Made by a program: the position numbers and the translations under genes. A DNA stretch of 64,000 nt from Streptomyces fradiae (GTDB lineage: Bacteria > Actinomycetota > Actinomycetes > Streptomycetales > Streptomycetaceae): assembly GCF_041270065.1 (NCBI RefSeq), contig NZ_CP065958.1, forward strand, positions 5,084,001-5,148,000, given 5' to 3'. Below the pieces are notes generated by a model, which was not told the DNA's origin, did not search any database, and saw only the letters and a list, made by a program, of their open reading frames with translations. The number at the start of each line of letters is the position of its first letter. Position 1 is the first letter of the stretch. Shown in pieces: positions 49,107-58,297 of this stretch.

Positions 49107-49816
49107 TCTCCGAACCCGAACTCGTCGGCGGCCCGGCCTTCCCCGAGCCGGGCGCCGCCCCGCTCCCGCCCCCGCCACCCCCGCCGGCCCGGGAGGAGTC
49201 GGCGTCCCGGACCCGCCGCCCGTGGCTGTGGGCGCTCGGCGGCGCGGTGGCCGCGTCGGCGGTGTGGGGCGGCGGGCTCGTGGCGTACGACCGCTACGCG
49301 GGGGAGGAGGGGCCGGACCTGCGCGGCTATCGCGTCGGCGCCGACCCGTGCAAGGCGGGCACCTTCCACGGCCTGTCGGCCGCGATCGGCCCCAGGGCCG
49401 AGACCTCCGAGCCGACCCAGCTCGACGAGCCCGCCCTCTACCGCGCCAACTGCACCGTCGTCCTGCAGGCCGCGCCCGTCGTCTACCAGGTCGACGTGAC
49501 CTACACGCTGCACCGGGTCACCGACCCCCGCCCCGAGTTCGAGGCCCTGATGCACGACCCCTTCTACGACGGCGGCGACCGGATCGACGGCATCGGCGAC
49601 ACGGCCTTCGTCAACGACGGCGCCAACGCGGCCGACGGCATGGTCATCAACGTGATCGACGGACCGGCCGACCTCCGGATCAGCCTCTCCCCGTCCATGG
49701 AGTACGACGAGAACGGCAACCCGCGCGCCGAGCCGCCGAAACTCGACCCGGCCGCCCTCCGTACGTACCTCGTCGAGGACACCAAGCAGATGATGACGGC
49801 GCTCAGGAAGAAATGA
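49103..49816 (+). CDS. Anchored extracytoplasmic protein coupled to the AI-2E transporter
   Basis: The 237-residue protein starts at GTG 49103, overlapping the transporter stop. It has a Pro-rich cytoplasmic N-terminus (with a run of Pro near residues 22-29), one transmembrane helix (about 40-60) and an extracytoplasmic domain with two cysteines (DPCKAGTF and YRANCTVV, probably bonded) and a KQMMTALRK-type end. It resembles septum- or lipoprotein-type DUF domains, but I do not recognise it. Coupling suggests a shared job with the transporter. Confidence 0.72.
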   Translation: MISEPELVGGPAFPEPGAAPLPPPPPPPAREESASRTRRPWLWALGGAVAASAVWGGGLVAYDRYAGEEGPDLRGYRVGADPCKAGTFHGLSAAIGPRAETSEPTQLDEPALYRANCTVVLQAAPVVYQVDVTYTLHRVTDPRPEFEALMHDPFYDGGDRIDGIGDTAFVNDGANAADGMVINVIDGPADLRISLSPSMEYDENGNPRAEPPKLDPAALRTYLVEDTKQMMTALRKK

Positions 49817-49830
49817 GCGGCGGTACGCGA

Positions 49831-49866
49831 AAGGGCCCCGGGGTTCGTCCGAACCCCGGGGCCCTT
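49831..49866. terminator. Bidirectional terminator between convergent genes
   Basis: A perfect 15-bp stem (49831-49845 with 49852-49866) with a CGTCCG loop lies between the anchored protein gene and ahpD. The A-rich and T-rich ends of the arms help termination in both directions. Confidence 0.88.
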
Positions 49867-49888
49867 CTGCGTACCGTACGGCCCGGCC

Positions 49889-50422
49889 CTACTCGGCCAG
49901 GACCGCCTCGGCGTCCAGCGTCACGCCGACCGCCTGGACGACCGCGGCGATCTTCACGGCCTCCTGGATCGTCTCGCGGTCGACACCGGCCTTGCGCAGG
50001 ACCTGCTCGTGCGAGTCCAGGCACTGGCCGCAGCCGTTGATCGCGGACACGGCCAGCGACCACAGCTCGAAGTCGACCTTGTCGACACCCGGGTTGCCGA
50101 TGACGTTCATCCGCAGACCGGCGCGCATCGTCCCGTACTCCGGGTCCGACAGCAGGTGCCGGGTCCGGTAGAAGACGTTGTTCATCGCCATGATCGCGGC
50201 GGCCGACTTGGCGGCCTGGTACGCCTCGGGCTTCAGGTTCGCCTTGGCCTCCGGCTCCAGCTCGGCCAGCACCTTCGGCGACCGCGAGGCGATCGCGCAG
50301 GCGAGCACCGTGCCCCACAGCTGCTGCTGCGGCAGGTCGCTGTTGCCGATCACCGAACCGAGGTTCAGCTTCAGGTCCTTGGCGAAGTCCGGTATGGCGG
50401 CCTTCAGCTCATCGAGGGCCAT
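49889..50422 (-). CDS. ahpD: Alkyl hydroperoxidase AhpD
   Basis: The 177-residue protein is a CxxC peroxidase/reductase of the carboxymuconolactone-decarboxylase superfamily that recycles AhpC. The active site is [17 protein letters not shown], with both cysteines and the proton-relay His; upstream Glu residues are kept. ATG 50422 (MALDELK) gives the known family N-terminus; an alternative GTG at 50428 overlaps the ahpC stop. It is the second gene of the ahpCD operon. Confidence 0.96.
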   Translation of the reverse strand: MALDELKAAIPDFAKDLKLNLGSVIGNSDLPQQQLWGTVLACAIASRSPKVLAELEPEAKANLKPEAYQAAKSAAAIMAMNNVFYRTRHLLSDPEYGTMRAGLRMNVIGNPGVDKVDFELWSLAVSAINGCGQCLDSHEQVLRKAGVDRETIQEAVKIAAVVQAVGVTLDAEAVLAE

Positions 50423-50424
50423 GC

Positions 50425-50979
50425 TCACTCACCGGCCAGCAGCGCGACCGGGTCGAGGGTGTCCTCGCCCTTGCTCCAGTTGCACGGGCACAGCTCGTCG
50501 GTCTGCAGGGCGTCCAGGACCCGCAGGACCTCCTTCGGGTTCCGGCCGACGGAACCGGCGGTCACCATGACGAACTGGATCTCGTTGTTCGGGTCGATCA
50601 CGAACACGGCACGCTGCGCGAAGCCGTCCGCACCCTCGACGCCGCAGTCGCGCATGAGCTCGTGCTTCGAGTCGGCGAGCATCGGGAAGGGCAGGTCACG
50701 CAGGTCGGCGTGGTCCTTGCGCCAGGCGTGGTGCACGAACTCGGAGTCGCCGGAGACGCCGAGGATCTGCGCGTCACGGTCGGCGAACTCGTCGTTCAGC
50801 TTGCCGAACGCGGCGATCTCGGTCGGGCAGACGAAGGTGAAGTCCTTCGGCCAGAAGAACACCACACGCCACTTGCCATCGAACGACTTGTGGTCGATCT
50901 GCGCGAACTCCTTGCCGCTCTCCAGCGACACGCAGGCGGTCAGGTCGTAGGTGGGGAACTTGTCACCGACGGTGAGCAC
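50425..50979 (-). CDS. ahpC: Alkyl hydroperoxide reductase AhpC, 2-Cys peroxiredoxin
   Basis: The 184-residue thiol peroxidase reduces H2O2 and organic peroxides. The peroxidatic cysteine is in [12 protein letters not shown] (near residue 52) and the resolving cysteines are in [14 protein letters not shown] (near 164-166), an actinobacterial layout used with AhpD. GTG 50979 is preceded by GGAGAATCACT. In streptomycetes the gene is divergent from oxyR and induced by it; here a TnpB element separates them, so regulation may be altered. Confidence 0.97.
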   Translation of the reverse strand: MLTVGDKFPTYDLTACVSLESGKEFAQIDHKSFDGKWRVVFFWPKDFTFVCPTEIAAFGKLNDEFADRDAQILGVSGDSEFVHHAWRKDHADLRDLPFPMLADSKHELMRDCGVEGADGFAQRAVFVIDPNNEIQFVMVTAGSVGRNPKEVLRVLDALQTDELCPCNWSKGEDTLDPVALLAGE

Positions 50980-51219
50980 AGTGATTCTCCATGCGGATGA
51001 GGGGTTGGACGCATGAAGGCTTTCACACCGGACATCAGGCAGTGAAATCGATCAATCGGGTCAGACTGATTCGTGCCGGTTATCAGTATCCGGGGTCTAC
51101 CGTTCGATTATCGCAGTGATGTGCGCAGGAATCACGGACGAAGGGGCGGGGCAGGGACAGTTCCGGGCGATTCCGGTCGATCGGTAGGCGGCGACGGCTG
51201 CGCGTTCTACGGTCACCCT

Positions 51220-52440
51220 GTGCAACTTCGCTACCAGTTCCGTGCCCGGCTGACGCCTGGGCAGTGCATCCGCGCCGCCAGGGTTTTCGGCTGCAAGCGC
51301 GTGGTCTGGAACGACGCCCTCGCGATCGTGGCACCGCGCAAGCAGGCGAACAGCCTGCTCGGCGGTCCGCGGGCGCGGTTTGCTGAGGGCCCGTACTGGG
51401 GCATCCCGAAGGCCGTTGAGCTGGGGCGGTTGTTGATCACTGAGGCGAAGAAGGCCGCGCGGCGGGCGTTTCTCGCCGATGCTCCAGTCGGGGTGTTGCA
51501 GCAGACCCTGCGGGACCTGGACCGGGCGTGGAAGGCGCACGAGGACTCCAAGTCCGGCCGCCGGCCGGGTCCCCGGGTGGGGCCGCCCGCTTTCAAGAGC
51601 CGGAAGGACATGCGGCAGACGGCGCGGTTCACCGTGTCGGACCGGTTCCGGGTGCTCGATGACGGCAGGCTGCGGCTGCCGAAGATCGGGGACGTGCGGA
51701 TCAGGTGGAGTCGCGATCTTCCGTCGGCGCCGTCGTCGGTGACGCTCATCAGGGATCGGTCCGGTCGATACTGGGTGTCTTTCGTGGTGGAAGCCGATCC
51801 GGTCGCGGACCTGTTGCCGCCGGTCGACCGTGATCAGGGCGTCGATCTCGGTCTGACGCGGTTTGCGGTGCTGGCCGACGGTTCGCACATCGCGAACCCG
51901 AGGTTCCTGCGGCGGGCCGAGAAGAAGCTGGCAAGGCGGCAGCGGGAGCTGGCGCGGAAGGAGAAGGGGTCGAAGAACCGGGAGAAGGCCCGGATCAAGG
52001 TCGCGCGCACGCATGCCGCCGTGGCAGACGCGCGCCGTAATTTCCACCATCAGTGGTCCCACAGGCTGACGCGCGATAACCAAGCCGTCTACTGCGAGAC
52101 CCTGAATGTGCGAGGGATGGGGCGCACCCGGTTGGCCAAGAGCGTGTACGACGCGGGCTGGGCTCAGTTCGTCGGGTTCCTGGAGTACAAGGCCAAGCGG
52201 CGTGGGCGTTCGTTCGCCAAGGTCGACAGTCGGTTTCCCAGCTCCCGGATCTGCTCGTCCTGTGGGCGCCGTGACGGTGCCAAGCCGCTGTGGGTGCGTA
52301 CCTGGACCTGTCCGGGGTGCGGCGTCCGACTTGATCGGGACTGGAACGCGGGGAAGACCATCCGCCGCGAGGGACGTCGTGTCCTCGCGGCTTCGAAGAC
52401 GGCACCATCCCCCCCCGGACCGGGGGCCCGTCGCCGGTGA
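51220..52440 (+). CDS. tnpB: TnpB, RNA-guided nuclease of an IS200/IS605-type element
   Basis: The 406-residue protein starts at GTG 51220, 6 nt after TACGGT and without a ribosome binding site. It has a basic N-terminal helical part, then a RuvC-like nuclease with catalytic acids in VDLGLTRFAVL (about 204-214), the Glu in VYCETLNVRGMG (about 295) and the Asp in LDRDWNAGK (about 372). A zinc ribbon, CSSCGRR...WTCPGCG, lies between the last two. All expected catalytic and metal residues are present, so the nuclease may be active. Confidence 0.92.
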   Translation: MQLRYQFRARLTPGQCIRAARVFGCKRVVWNDALAIVAPRKQANSLLGGPRARFAEGPYWGIPKAVELGRLLITEAKKAARRAFLADAPVGVLQQTLRDLDRAWKAHEDSKSGRRPGPRVGPPAFKSRKDMRQTARFTVSDRFRVLDDGRLRLPKIGDVRIRWSRDLPSAPSSVTLIRDRSGRYWVSFVVEADPVADLLPPVDRDQGVDLGLTRFAVLADGSHIANPRFLRRAEKKLARRQRELARKEKGSKNREKARIKVARTHAAVADARRNFHHQWSHRLTRDNQAVYCETLNVRGMGRTRLAKSVYDAGWAQFVGFLEYKAKRRGRSFAKVDSRFPSSRICSSCGRRDGAKPLWVRTWTCPGCGVRLDRDWNAGKTIRREGRRVLAASKTAPSPPGPGARRR

Positions 52441-52618
52441 CGGTGGCGGTTCATGCCTGTGGAGCGTGTGTAAGACCTGGCGGTGAGCCGGGCGGCGTGC
52501 GCGAACCCCACCAGTGGTGGGGAGGAAGCAGGAACCCGTCCGAAGCGGGCGGCCTCCGCCTCGGAGGCGGCGCGCAGGCGGAGAATCTCTCGCTCTTCGG
52601 GGCGCTGGAGGAGGTCAA
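52441..52618 (+). ncRNA. Probable omega RNA (right-end guide scaffold) of the TnpB element
   Basis: Downstream of tnpB the sequence holds a chain of hairpins: CCCCACC-AGT-GGTGGGG (52506-52522), CCCG/CGGG near 52535, and GCCTCCG/CGGAGGC near 52552-52568, then the terminal block. In this family the 3' part of the tnpB transcript is the guide RNA, with the guide taken from the flank just beyond the element. The 5' boundary probably overlaps the tnpB end and is not defined. Confidence 0.5.
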
Positions 52619-52676
52619 TTGCCCTCGTAGGCCTTTCCTGGGCAAACTGGGTCGTGTTGATCGAAGGTGGTTATCA

Positions 52677-53630
52677 GTGACTCCAGGCCGGCGGGCGAAG
52701 CAGCCCAGCCTTTCCCAGCTCAGAGCGTTCGCGGCGGTCGCCGAGCAGTTGCACTTCCGGGATGCCGCGGCGGCGATCGGGATGAGTCAGCCGGCGCTTT
52801 CGGGCGCGGTTTCGGCTCTCGAAGAGGCACTCGGTGTCCAGCTCCTCGAGCGTACGACGCGGAAGGTGCTGCTCTCGCCGGCGGGGGAGCGGCTCGCGGT
52901 GCGGGCGCAGGCCGTGCTCGACGCGGTGGGGGAGCTGATGGAGGAGGCGGAGGCGGCGCAGGCGCCGTTCACCGGGGTGCTGCGGCTCGGGGTGATTCCG
53001 ACGGTGGCGCCGTATCTGCTGCCGACGGTGCTGCGGCTGGTGCACGGCCGGTATCCGGAGCTGGATCTGCAGGTGCACGAGGAGCAGACGTCCTCGCTGC
53101 TCGACGGGCTGGCGGCCGGGCGGCTCGATCTGCTGCTGCTCGCGGTGCCGCTGGGGGTGCCGGGGGTGACGGAACTGCCGTTGTTCGACGAGGACTTCGT
53201 GCTCGTGACGCCCGAGGGGCATCCGCTGGCCGGGCGGGTGGACATTCCGCGGGAGGCGCTGAAGGAGCTGAAGCTGCTGCTCCTGGACGAGGGGCACTGT
53301 CTGCGGGACCAGGCGCTCGACATCTGCCGGGAGGCGGGGCGGACCGAGGGGGCGCCGGTGACGACGACCGCGGCGGGTCTTTCGACGCTGGTGCAGCTGG
53401 TGGCCGGCGGGCTCGGTGTGACGCTGTTGCCGCGGACCGCGGTGAAGGTGGAGACGGCGCGGAACGCGGCGCTGTTCACGGGGGTGTTCGCCGATCCGGC
53501 GCCGTCGCGGCGGATCGCGCTCGCGATGCGGACGGGTGCGGCCCGCCAGTCCGAGTTCGCGGAGCTGGCGGGCTCGCTGCGGGAGGCGATGCGCCGCCTC
53601 CCGGTCAGGATGGTCGTCCCCGGCGCTTAG
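52677..53630 (+). CDS. oxyR: OxyR, LysR-type hydrogen peroxide sensor
   Basis: The 317-residue regulator starts at GTG 52677 with GAAGGTGG upstream. The LysR winged helix is at about residues 10-68 (LSQLRAFAAVAEQLHFRDAAAAIGMSQPALSGAVS). The regulatory domain has the two redox cysteines in LLDEGHCLRDQALDICREAG near residues 207 and 215, in the standard OxyR context. On oxidation these form a disulfide and activate ahpCD and oxyR. Its normal divergent promoter with ahpC is interrupted by the TnpB element. Confidence 0.95.
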   Translation: MTPGRRAKQPSLSQLRAFAAVAEQLHFRDAAAAIGMSQPALSGAVSALEEALGVQLLERTTRKVLLSPAGERLAVRAQAVLDAVGELMEEAEAAQAPFTGVLRLGVIPTVAPYLLPTVLRLVHGRYPELDLQVHEEQTSSLLDGLAAGRLDLLLLAVPLGVPGVTELPLFDEDFVLVTPEGHPLAGRVDIPREALKELKLLLLDEGHCLRDQALDICREAGRTEGAPVTTTAAGLSTLVQLVAGGLGVTLLPRTAVKVETARNAALFTGVFADPAPSRRIALAMRTGAARQSEFAELAGSLREAMRRLPVRMVVPGA

Positions 53631-53638
53631 GGCCTGTC

Positions 53639-55636
53639 CTAGCCGGTGTGGACCTGCAGGGCGACGCGTACGGCGGACTCCAGGGCGCCCTCGATCCAGG
53701 CGGGCTTGATCGAGGTGTGGTCGCCGGCGAAGTGCAGCGGGCCCTCCGAGCCGGGGATGTCCGGGAAGAGTTCGGTGTGCTGGCCGGGCAGGAGCACGGA
53801 CGCCTCCCCGTACGCGTAGTGGTCGCGCATCCACGACTGGGTCTTGCCCTTGCCGGTGAAGAAGACCTCGCAGCGGCGCCCGAAGACCGCCTGCACCCCG
53901 GCGAGCGCCCGCAGATAGCGCTCCTCGTCGGCGTACGCGTCCCACTTGAGGGCGTCGTCGGCCCAGCTGTACGAGGCGAGGACGACGCCGCCGAGGCTGC
54001 CCTCCATGGGGTGGGCGTGCTCGAAGTACGTGAAGCGGTTGGGCCCGTCGGTGACGGAGCCGCCGCCGCGGACATGGGCGGCCTCCGGGTCGCGTCGGCG
54101 CGTCGGCCGGAAGGCGGAGAAGCAGTGCTTCAGCTCGTGCGGCAGACGCACACCGAGGGCCTTCACGGACGGGTGGGCGCCGAGGTGCCGGGCGTCGCGG
54201 ACCTTGCCGTCCCGGTACTTCGCGTACAGGCCGGGCTCGATCGCGTCGAGCTCCTCCTGCCACTGCTCCTCGGTCAACTCCCACCAGCGGCGGGAGAATT
54301 CGAGCAGCACCTTGGTGGCGGCGTCGTAGTGCAGCTCGGTGATCGCCCGGCGCTTGCCGTAGGACAGCGGCGGGTCGAAGGCGACGTGCCGAAGGCCGGA
54401 GAACGGCACGGTGACGACCGCCTCGTCGCCCTCGAAGACCTCGGTGACCCCGCCCTTGCCGGTCTGGCAGTCCTCGGACACGGTGTGCACCCGGACGCCG
54501 CCGCCGGGGTGCCGCTCGATGCGCACGGCCCGCCGGTCGAGCCGCACCTTGCCCTTGACCGGCGCGTACAGCGCGTCGGCGAACTTCGCCGTGCCGCCCT
54601 TGATCTCCCAGAACGTCGTCTTCGGGTCGATGAGCGCGGCGGACAGGAAGCTGTGGATGAAGGACAGATGCATGCGGGAGGTGAGGTTCTGGACGGTGCC
54701 GACCAGGTCGAGGGTGCGGGTGTCCAGTTTGGCGGCCTCGGTGAGATAGCGGTACATCGACCAGTGGCCGTAGCGCCGCAGGACCTCCGCCCAGCCCTCG
54801 ACGAGCGCGCTGCCCTCCTTGCCGCGGACGAGCAGGTGCACGGGTTCCAGGGCCTCGGCGAGGATCGCGGCGGCGGTCTTGTGCCGGTACGCGGCGGGGA
54901 CGCCGAAGGTGTCGTTGACGCGGGCGGGGTTCTTCTCGTAGTCGGCGCGCCGCTCGTGGATGCCGTTGACGTGGATCCAGGTGCGGTTGGCGCGCTTCGT
55001 CGGGTTCTCGACCTCGACGTCGACGAGCAGGAACTCCTGCCGGGGCAGGTCGTACTTCTCCAGGAGGGCCATGAGCAGCGGGTGGCTGCCGGGCAGCCGC
55101 ATGGCGCCGGCCTCGGCGTACTGGATGGGGTCGGCGAAGGGCTGGGCGCCGTTCTCGTGGCCGCCCTTGCGGAAGGTCTTGATCCGGCCACCGACCCGGT
55201 TGCCGTTGGCCTCGATCACCACGACCTGGTGGCCGGCGCGGTTGAGGAGGTCGGCGGCGAGCAGTCCGGCCGGTCCGGCGCCGATGACGAGGATCCGCTT
55301 GGTGGGGCGGCCGGGGCGAGTCGGCAGGCCGTTGCGGAGGATGTCCAGATAGCCGGGGACGAGCGGCCGGTCGTGTGCGTCGTGGACGGTGATCGCCCGG
55401 GCGACGGTGGTGTACGCGGCGGGGTCGGTGCCCGGCGGGGCGGCGGTCGGCGCGGTGCCGGGCGCGAGCGCGGTGGCTCCGGTGGCCGCCTCGGCCCCGG
55501 TGGCGGTGGTGGCGAGTCCGGCGGCGAGCGCCGTGGCGCCGGTCGCACGGACCACGGCGCGCCGCGAGGGCGGCACGCCGTGGGACCGAGTGTCGGGAGT
55601 GGTCAGATCCTGGGTGCTGCGGTCATGAGTAGTCAT
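53639..55636 (-). CDS. Secreted flavin amine oxidase, L-amino-acid oxidase-like
   Basis: The 665-residue FAD enzyme has a twin-arginine-type signal ([19 protein letters not shown], about 24-42). An N-terminal FAD motif, [29 protein letters not shown], is at about 115-143, followed by RVGGRI and [11 protein letters not shown]-terminal FAD-contact region, [11 protein letters not shown], is near 640. It resembles the L-glutamate oxidase and L-amino-acid oxidase family of streptomycetes ([22 protein letters not shown]), which releases H2O2, NH3 and a keto acid. The start is 55636. It is adjacent and convergent to oxyR. Confidence 0.87.
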   Translation of the reverse strand: MTTHDRSTQDLTTPDTRSHGVPPSRRAVVRATGATALAAGLATTATGAEAATGATALAPGTAPTAAPPGTDPAAYTTVARAITVHDAHDRPLVPGYLDILRNGLPTRPGRPTKRILVIGAGPAGLLAADLLNRAGHQVVVIEANGNRVGGRIKTFRKGGHENGAQPFADPIQYAEAGAMRLPGSHPLLMALLEKYDLPRQEFLLVDVEVENPTKRANRTWIHVNGIHERRADYEKNPARVNDTFGVPAAYRHKTAAAILAEALEPVHLLVRGKEGSALVEGWAEVLRRYGHWSMYRYLTEAAKLDTRTLDLVGTVQNLTSRMHLSFIHSFLSAALIDPKTTFWEIKGGTAKFADALYAPVKGKVRLDRRAVRIERHPGGGVRVHTVSEDCQTGKGGVTEVFEGDEAVVTVPFSGLRHVAFDPPLSYGKRRAITELHYDAATKVLLEFSRRWWELTEEQWQEELDAIEPGLYAKYRDGKVRDARHLGAHPSVKALGVRLPHELKHCFSAFRPTRRRDPEAAHVRGGGSVTDGPNRFTYFEHAHPMEGSLGGVVLASYSWADDALKWDAYADEERYLRALAGVQAVFGRRCEVFFTGKGKTQSWMRDHYAYGEASVLLPGQHTELFPDIPGSEGPLHFAGDHTSIKPAWIEGALESAVRVALQVHTG

Positions 55637-55751
55637 CGCCGATCACCCTGGGTGACGACGGCACCTCGCCACCAGCGGCGTCACACGGAAGGGGCGCCAA
55701 ACCACTCGTACGGTGATCATCAGGCCCGACGGTGCTGACACCCGCGTCGTC

Positions 55752-55823
55752 CCGTACGTGGCTCATTCCGTACGTGGCTCATTCCGTACGTGGCTCATTC
55801 CGTACGTGGTTCATTCCGTACGG
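55752..55823. repeat. Tandem array of 16-bp repeats at the end of the ABC permease gene
   Basis: The unit CCGTACGTGGCTCATT occurs at 55752-55767, 55768-55783, 55784-55799 and, with one change, 55800-55815, plus a partial unit to 55823. Each unit contains the palindrome CGTACG. The permease stop lies inside the fourth unit, and the array runs into the 175-bp gap before the oxidase gene. Confidence 0.95.
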
Positions 55824-58297
55824 AGCCCGTCCGCCCGCATCAGCCGCCACAGCAGCGGCAGGCTGAGCAGCGTCACGAGCAGGATCAGCGCACCGCCGAC
55901 CCCGGCGACCGGCAGGAACACCCACCAGTCCTCGACCTGCTTGCCGATCATCCGCAGCAGCACCACGCCGAGGGCGAGTCCGCCGGCCACCGACAGGGCG
56001 AGTCCGAGGACGATCGGCACGGCGGTCTGCCACAGCACCGACCAGCCGAGCGTGGAACGGCGGGTGCCGAAGGCGACCAGCGAGGACAGCAACCGCTTGC
56101 GCTCGCGCAGCTGCTCCAGGGTGGTGACGAGCAGCGACACCGAGACGAGCAGCATGGTGAGGGTGGCGCCGACCAGGATGCCGGTGCGGACGCTGGAGTA
56201 CTGGGCGTCGCGCTCCATGTTCTGCAGGGTCTGCACCCGGGTGAGCGGGCTGAGCGCGGCGACCGTGTTCCGTACGTGCTCCTCGGCGTCCGGCACCGCC
56301 GGGTCGATCCGGATCATGGCACCGGCCACGGGCTCGTCGAGCCGGGCGGCGTCGAGGGCCTTCGGGGTGGCGAGCACGCCGAACTGATAGCGGCCCATGG
56401 GGTCGCGCCGGGAGTCGACGGTCCGCGCGGTGTCCGGGATCCGCCAGGTGGGCATGGGCTCGCCGTGGGTCTGCGGGTCGCGCAGGGCGACGGTCGCACC
56501 GGCCTTCGCGGTCTGGGTGACCCAGGAGTCCTCGGGGCCCTCCTTGCCGTGGGTGAGGGCGATGAACACGTCGCCGTCGGTGCAGGACGGCAGCGTGGCC
56601 AGTTCCCGCAGGGAGGCGCAGTCGCCGACGAAGGCGGAGGTGATGGCGCCGAACTCCTGGCCCTCCGCGGGCGGTCCGGACCGCCACACGTTCGACTCGA
56701 TGGTGCCCATGACGCCGCTGACGCCCGGGGTCCTCGCCAGTGAGTCGATCGCCCGCCGGGCGTCGTCGGCGGACCGGGCGGCGACCCGGGTCTCCAGCTG
56801 GGCGCGGGCGGTGTCCATGTTGGTGGGCCGCATGAAGTCGCTCTGCATGGCCTGGAACAGCATCTGCAGGGCGATCGCACCGGCCGCGGCGACGACGATG
56901 CCACTGGCGGTACGGGCGGCGGTGCCGCTGCTCAGCTGGAGCCGGCGGGTGGCGAGCTGCCAGGCCACCGGGCCGCCCCGGAGCCCCTTGACCACGGCCT
57001 CCACCAGCCAGGGAAGCAGCGTGGTGAGGCCGATCAGGGCGAGCGTGGCGCCGATCGCGATGCCCGGGGTCTCGATGCTGGTCCCGGTGATCTCCACGTC
57101 GTCCACGCTCGGTACGAGGACGGCCGCACCGGCCAGGAGGAGGACCAGCCGCCAGGCGACCCGGCGCGGCCGCGGGGTGGCCGTGCGGACCACGCCAAGG
57201 GGCTCGATGGCGACGCCACGCAGCGCGAACAGGCTGACGACGACGGCCGCGAGGGGCACGACCCCGACGACCACCGCGGCCAGCCACGGCACCGGGGACA
57301 CATCGGCCGGGAAGGCGTTGACGTCCCAGATCTGCACGGTCCCGGCGAGCTGCCGGGCCACGGCGAAGAAGCCGGCGCCGGCGGCGAGGCCGAGCAGCGC
57401 CCCCGCGAGCGACTCTCCTGCCGCGATCCGCCGGGTCATGGCGGTGTCGGCGCCGACGAGGCGCAGCGCGGCGAGCCGCCGGTCGCGCTGTTCGCCGCCG
57501 AAGCGGACGGCGGTCGCGATGAAGACCAGGACCGGCAGGAGCAGGACGACACAGGCGATGACGACGAGCAGCAGGAGGAACGCGTTCATCGGTTCCTCGG
57601 GCACGGACCAGCCGTAGGTGCGGCCGCGGCCGTCGTAGTTGTCGGTGGTGAGGGTGTCCGTCCCGGCGAGGTAGCGCAGCTCGGCCGGGCCGATCAGTCC
57701 CGCCTCGCCGACGGTGCCGACCGCCTTGTAGGGCAGCCGCTTCTTGAGGAGGGCGCCCTCGGGGGAGTCGAGGAGCTCGCGCAGCGCGGGGGAGACCAGC
57801 ATCTCGCCGGGCGCGGGCAGCCGCGCGGCGCCGAGCGGTACGGCCGCCTTCGGTCCCTCGGGCCGCAGCAGCAGACCGGTGACGGTGTCGCCGTGGTAGA
57901 CGGTCTCGGCCTGGACGTAGAGAAAGGTGTCCGGGCCGGGCTTGGCGACCTCGTGGCTGGCGTCGGGCTGCCGCGCCGACTCCCGCACCTCGCGCTGGAA
58001 CAGCATGTTCGGCAAGGACGCGGCGACCAGGAGCAGGGCCACGCCCAGGCCGATGCCGGTCGCGGTGAGGACGGTGCGCAGCCAGCCACCGCGCCCGCCG
58101 GTGACGGCGAAGCGCGCGCCGAGCGCGAGGTCGCGCAGCCAGGCCGCGGGGCCGGTGCCGGTGCCGGGGCCGGGGCCGGTGGTGTCGGTCGTACGGGCGG
58201 TGCCCCTCCCCGTACCAGGGGCGCCGCTCGTACCCGTACCGCTGACGTCCGGACCGCTCACGCTCGTACCGCTGATCTCCGTACGATCGCCGCTCAT
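55811..58297 (-). CDS. ABC transporter permease, FtsX/MacB-like
   Basis: The 828-residue polytopic protein has two copies of an FtsX-type domain: transmembrane segments at about 105-125, 310-330, 360-385, 410-435, 470-490 and 500-520, and again near 735-820, with large extracytoplasmic loops between. The N-terminal 60 residues are Gly/Ser/Thr/Pro-rich repeats. With the ATPase gene overlapping upstream (ATGA), it forms an exporter of the lipoprotein- or antibiotic-resistance type. The start is ATG 58297. Its end is in the 16-bp tandem repeats. Confidence 0.92.
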   Translation of the reverse strand: MSGDRTEISGTSVSGPDVSGTGTSGAPGTGRGTARTTDTTGPGPGTGTGPAAWLRDLALGARFAVTGGRGGWLRTVLTATGIGLGVALLLVAASLPNMLFQREVRESARQPDASHEVAKPGPDTFLYVQAETVYHGDTVTGLLLRPEGPKAAVPLGAARLPAPGEMLVSPALRELLDSPEGALLKKRLPYKAVGTVGEAGLIGPAELRYLAGTDTLTTDNYDGRGRTYGWSVPEEPMNAFLLLLVVIACVVLLLPVLVFIATAVRFGGEQRDRRLAALRLVGADTAMTRRIAAGESLAGALLGLAAGAGFFAVARQLAGTVQIWDVNAFPADVSPVPWLAAVVVGVVPLAAVVVSLFALRGVAIEPLGVVRTATPRPRRVAWRLVLLLAGAAVLVPSVDDVEITGTSIETPGIAIGATLALIGLTTLLPWLVEAVVKGLRGGPVAWQLATRRLQLSSGTAARTASGIVVAAAGAIALQMLFQAMQSDFMRPTNMDTARAQLETRVAARSADDARRAIDSLARTPGVSGVMGTIESNVWRSGPPAEGQEFGAITSAFVGDCASLRELATLPSCTDGDVFIALTHGKEGPEDSWVTQTAKAGATVALRDPQTHGEPMPTWRIPDTARTVDSRRDPMGRYQFGVLATPKALDAARLDEPVAGAMIRIDPAVPDAEEHVRNTVAALSPLTRVQTLQNMERDAQYSSVRTGILVGATLTMLLVSVSLLVTTLEQLRERKRLLSSLVAFGTRRSTLGWSVLWQTAVPIVLGLALSVAGGLALGVVLLRMIGKQVEDWWVFLPVAGVGGALILLVTLLSLPLLWRLMRADGLRTE

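Larger units (their letters stand above)
51112..52618 (+). mobile_element. Solo TnpB element of the IS200/IS605 (IS1341-like) group
   Basis: The element holds an intact tnpB and no tnpA. The right end is recognised by a degenerate form of the family's terminal block (GGAGAATCTC, a hairpin remnant, then GGAGGAGGTCAA ending at 52618). The left edge is not certain; TTAT tetranucleotides at 51080-51083 and 51108-51111 are candidate insertion motifs and I used the latter. The element sits between the divergent ahpC and oxyR genes. Confidence 0.75.

Noticed and set aside
51078..51087. GGTTATCAGT read as a target-site duplication of the TnpB element
   Set aside because: This transposon class does not generate duplications and the second copy lies beyond the recognised right end, so it is only noted as a repeat.
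55752..55823. 16-bp repeats considered as a CRISPR or plasmid iteron origin
   Set aside because: There are no spacers, no replication gene nearby, and the array lies at the end of a chromosomal ABC transporter gene.
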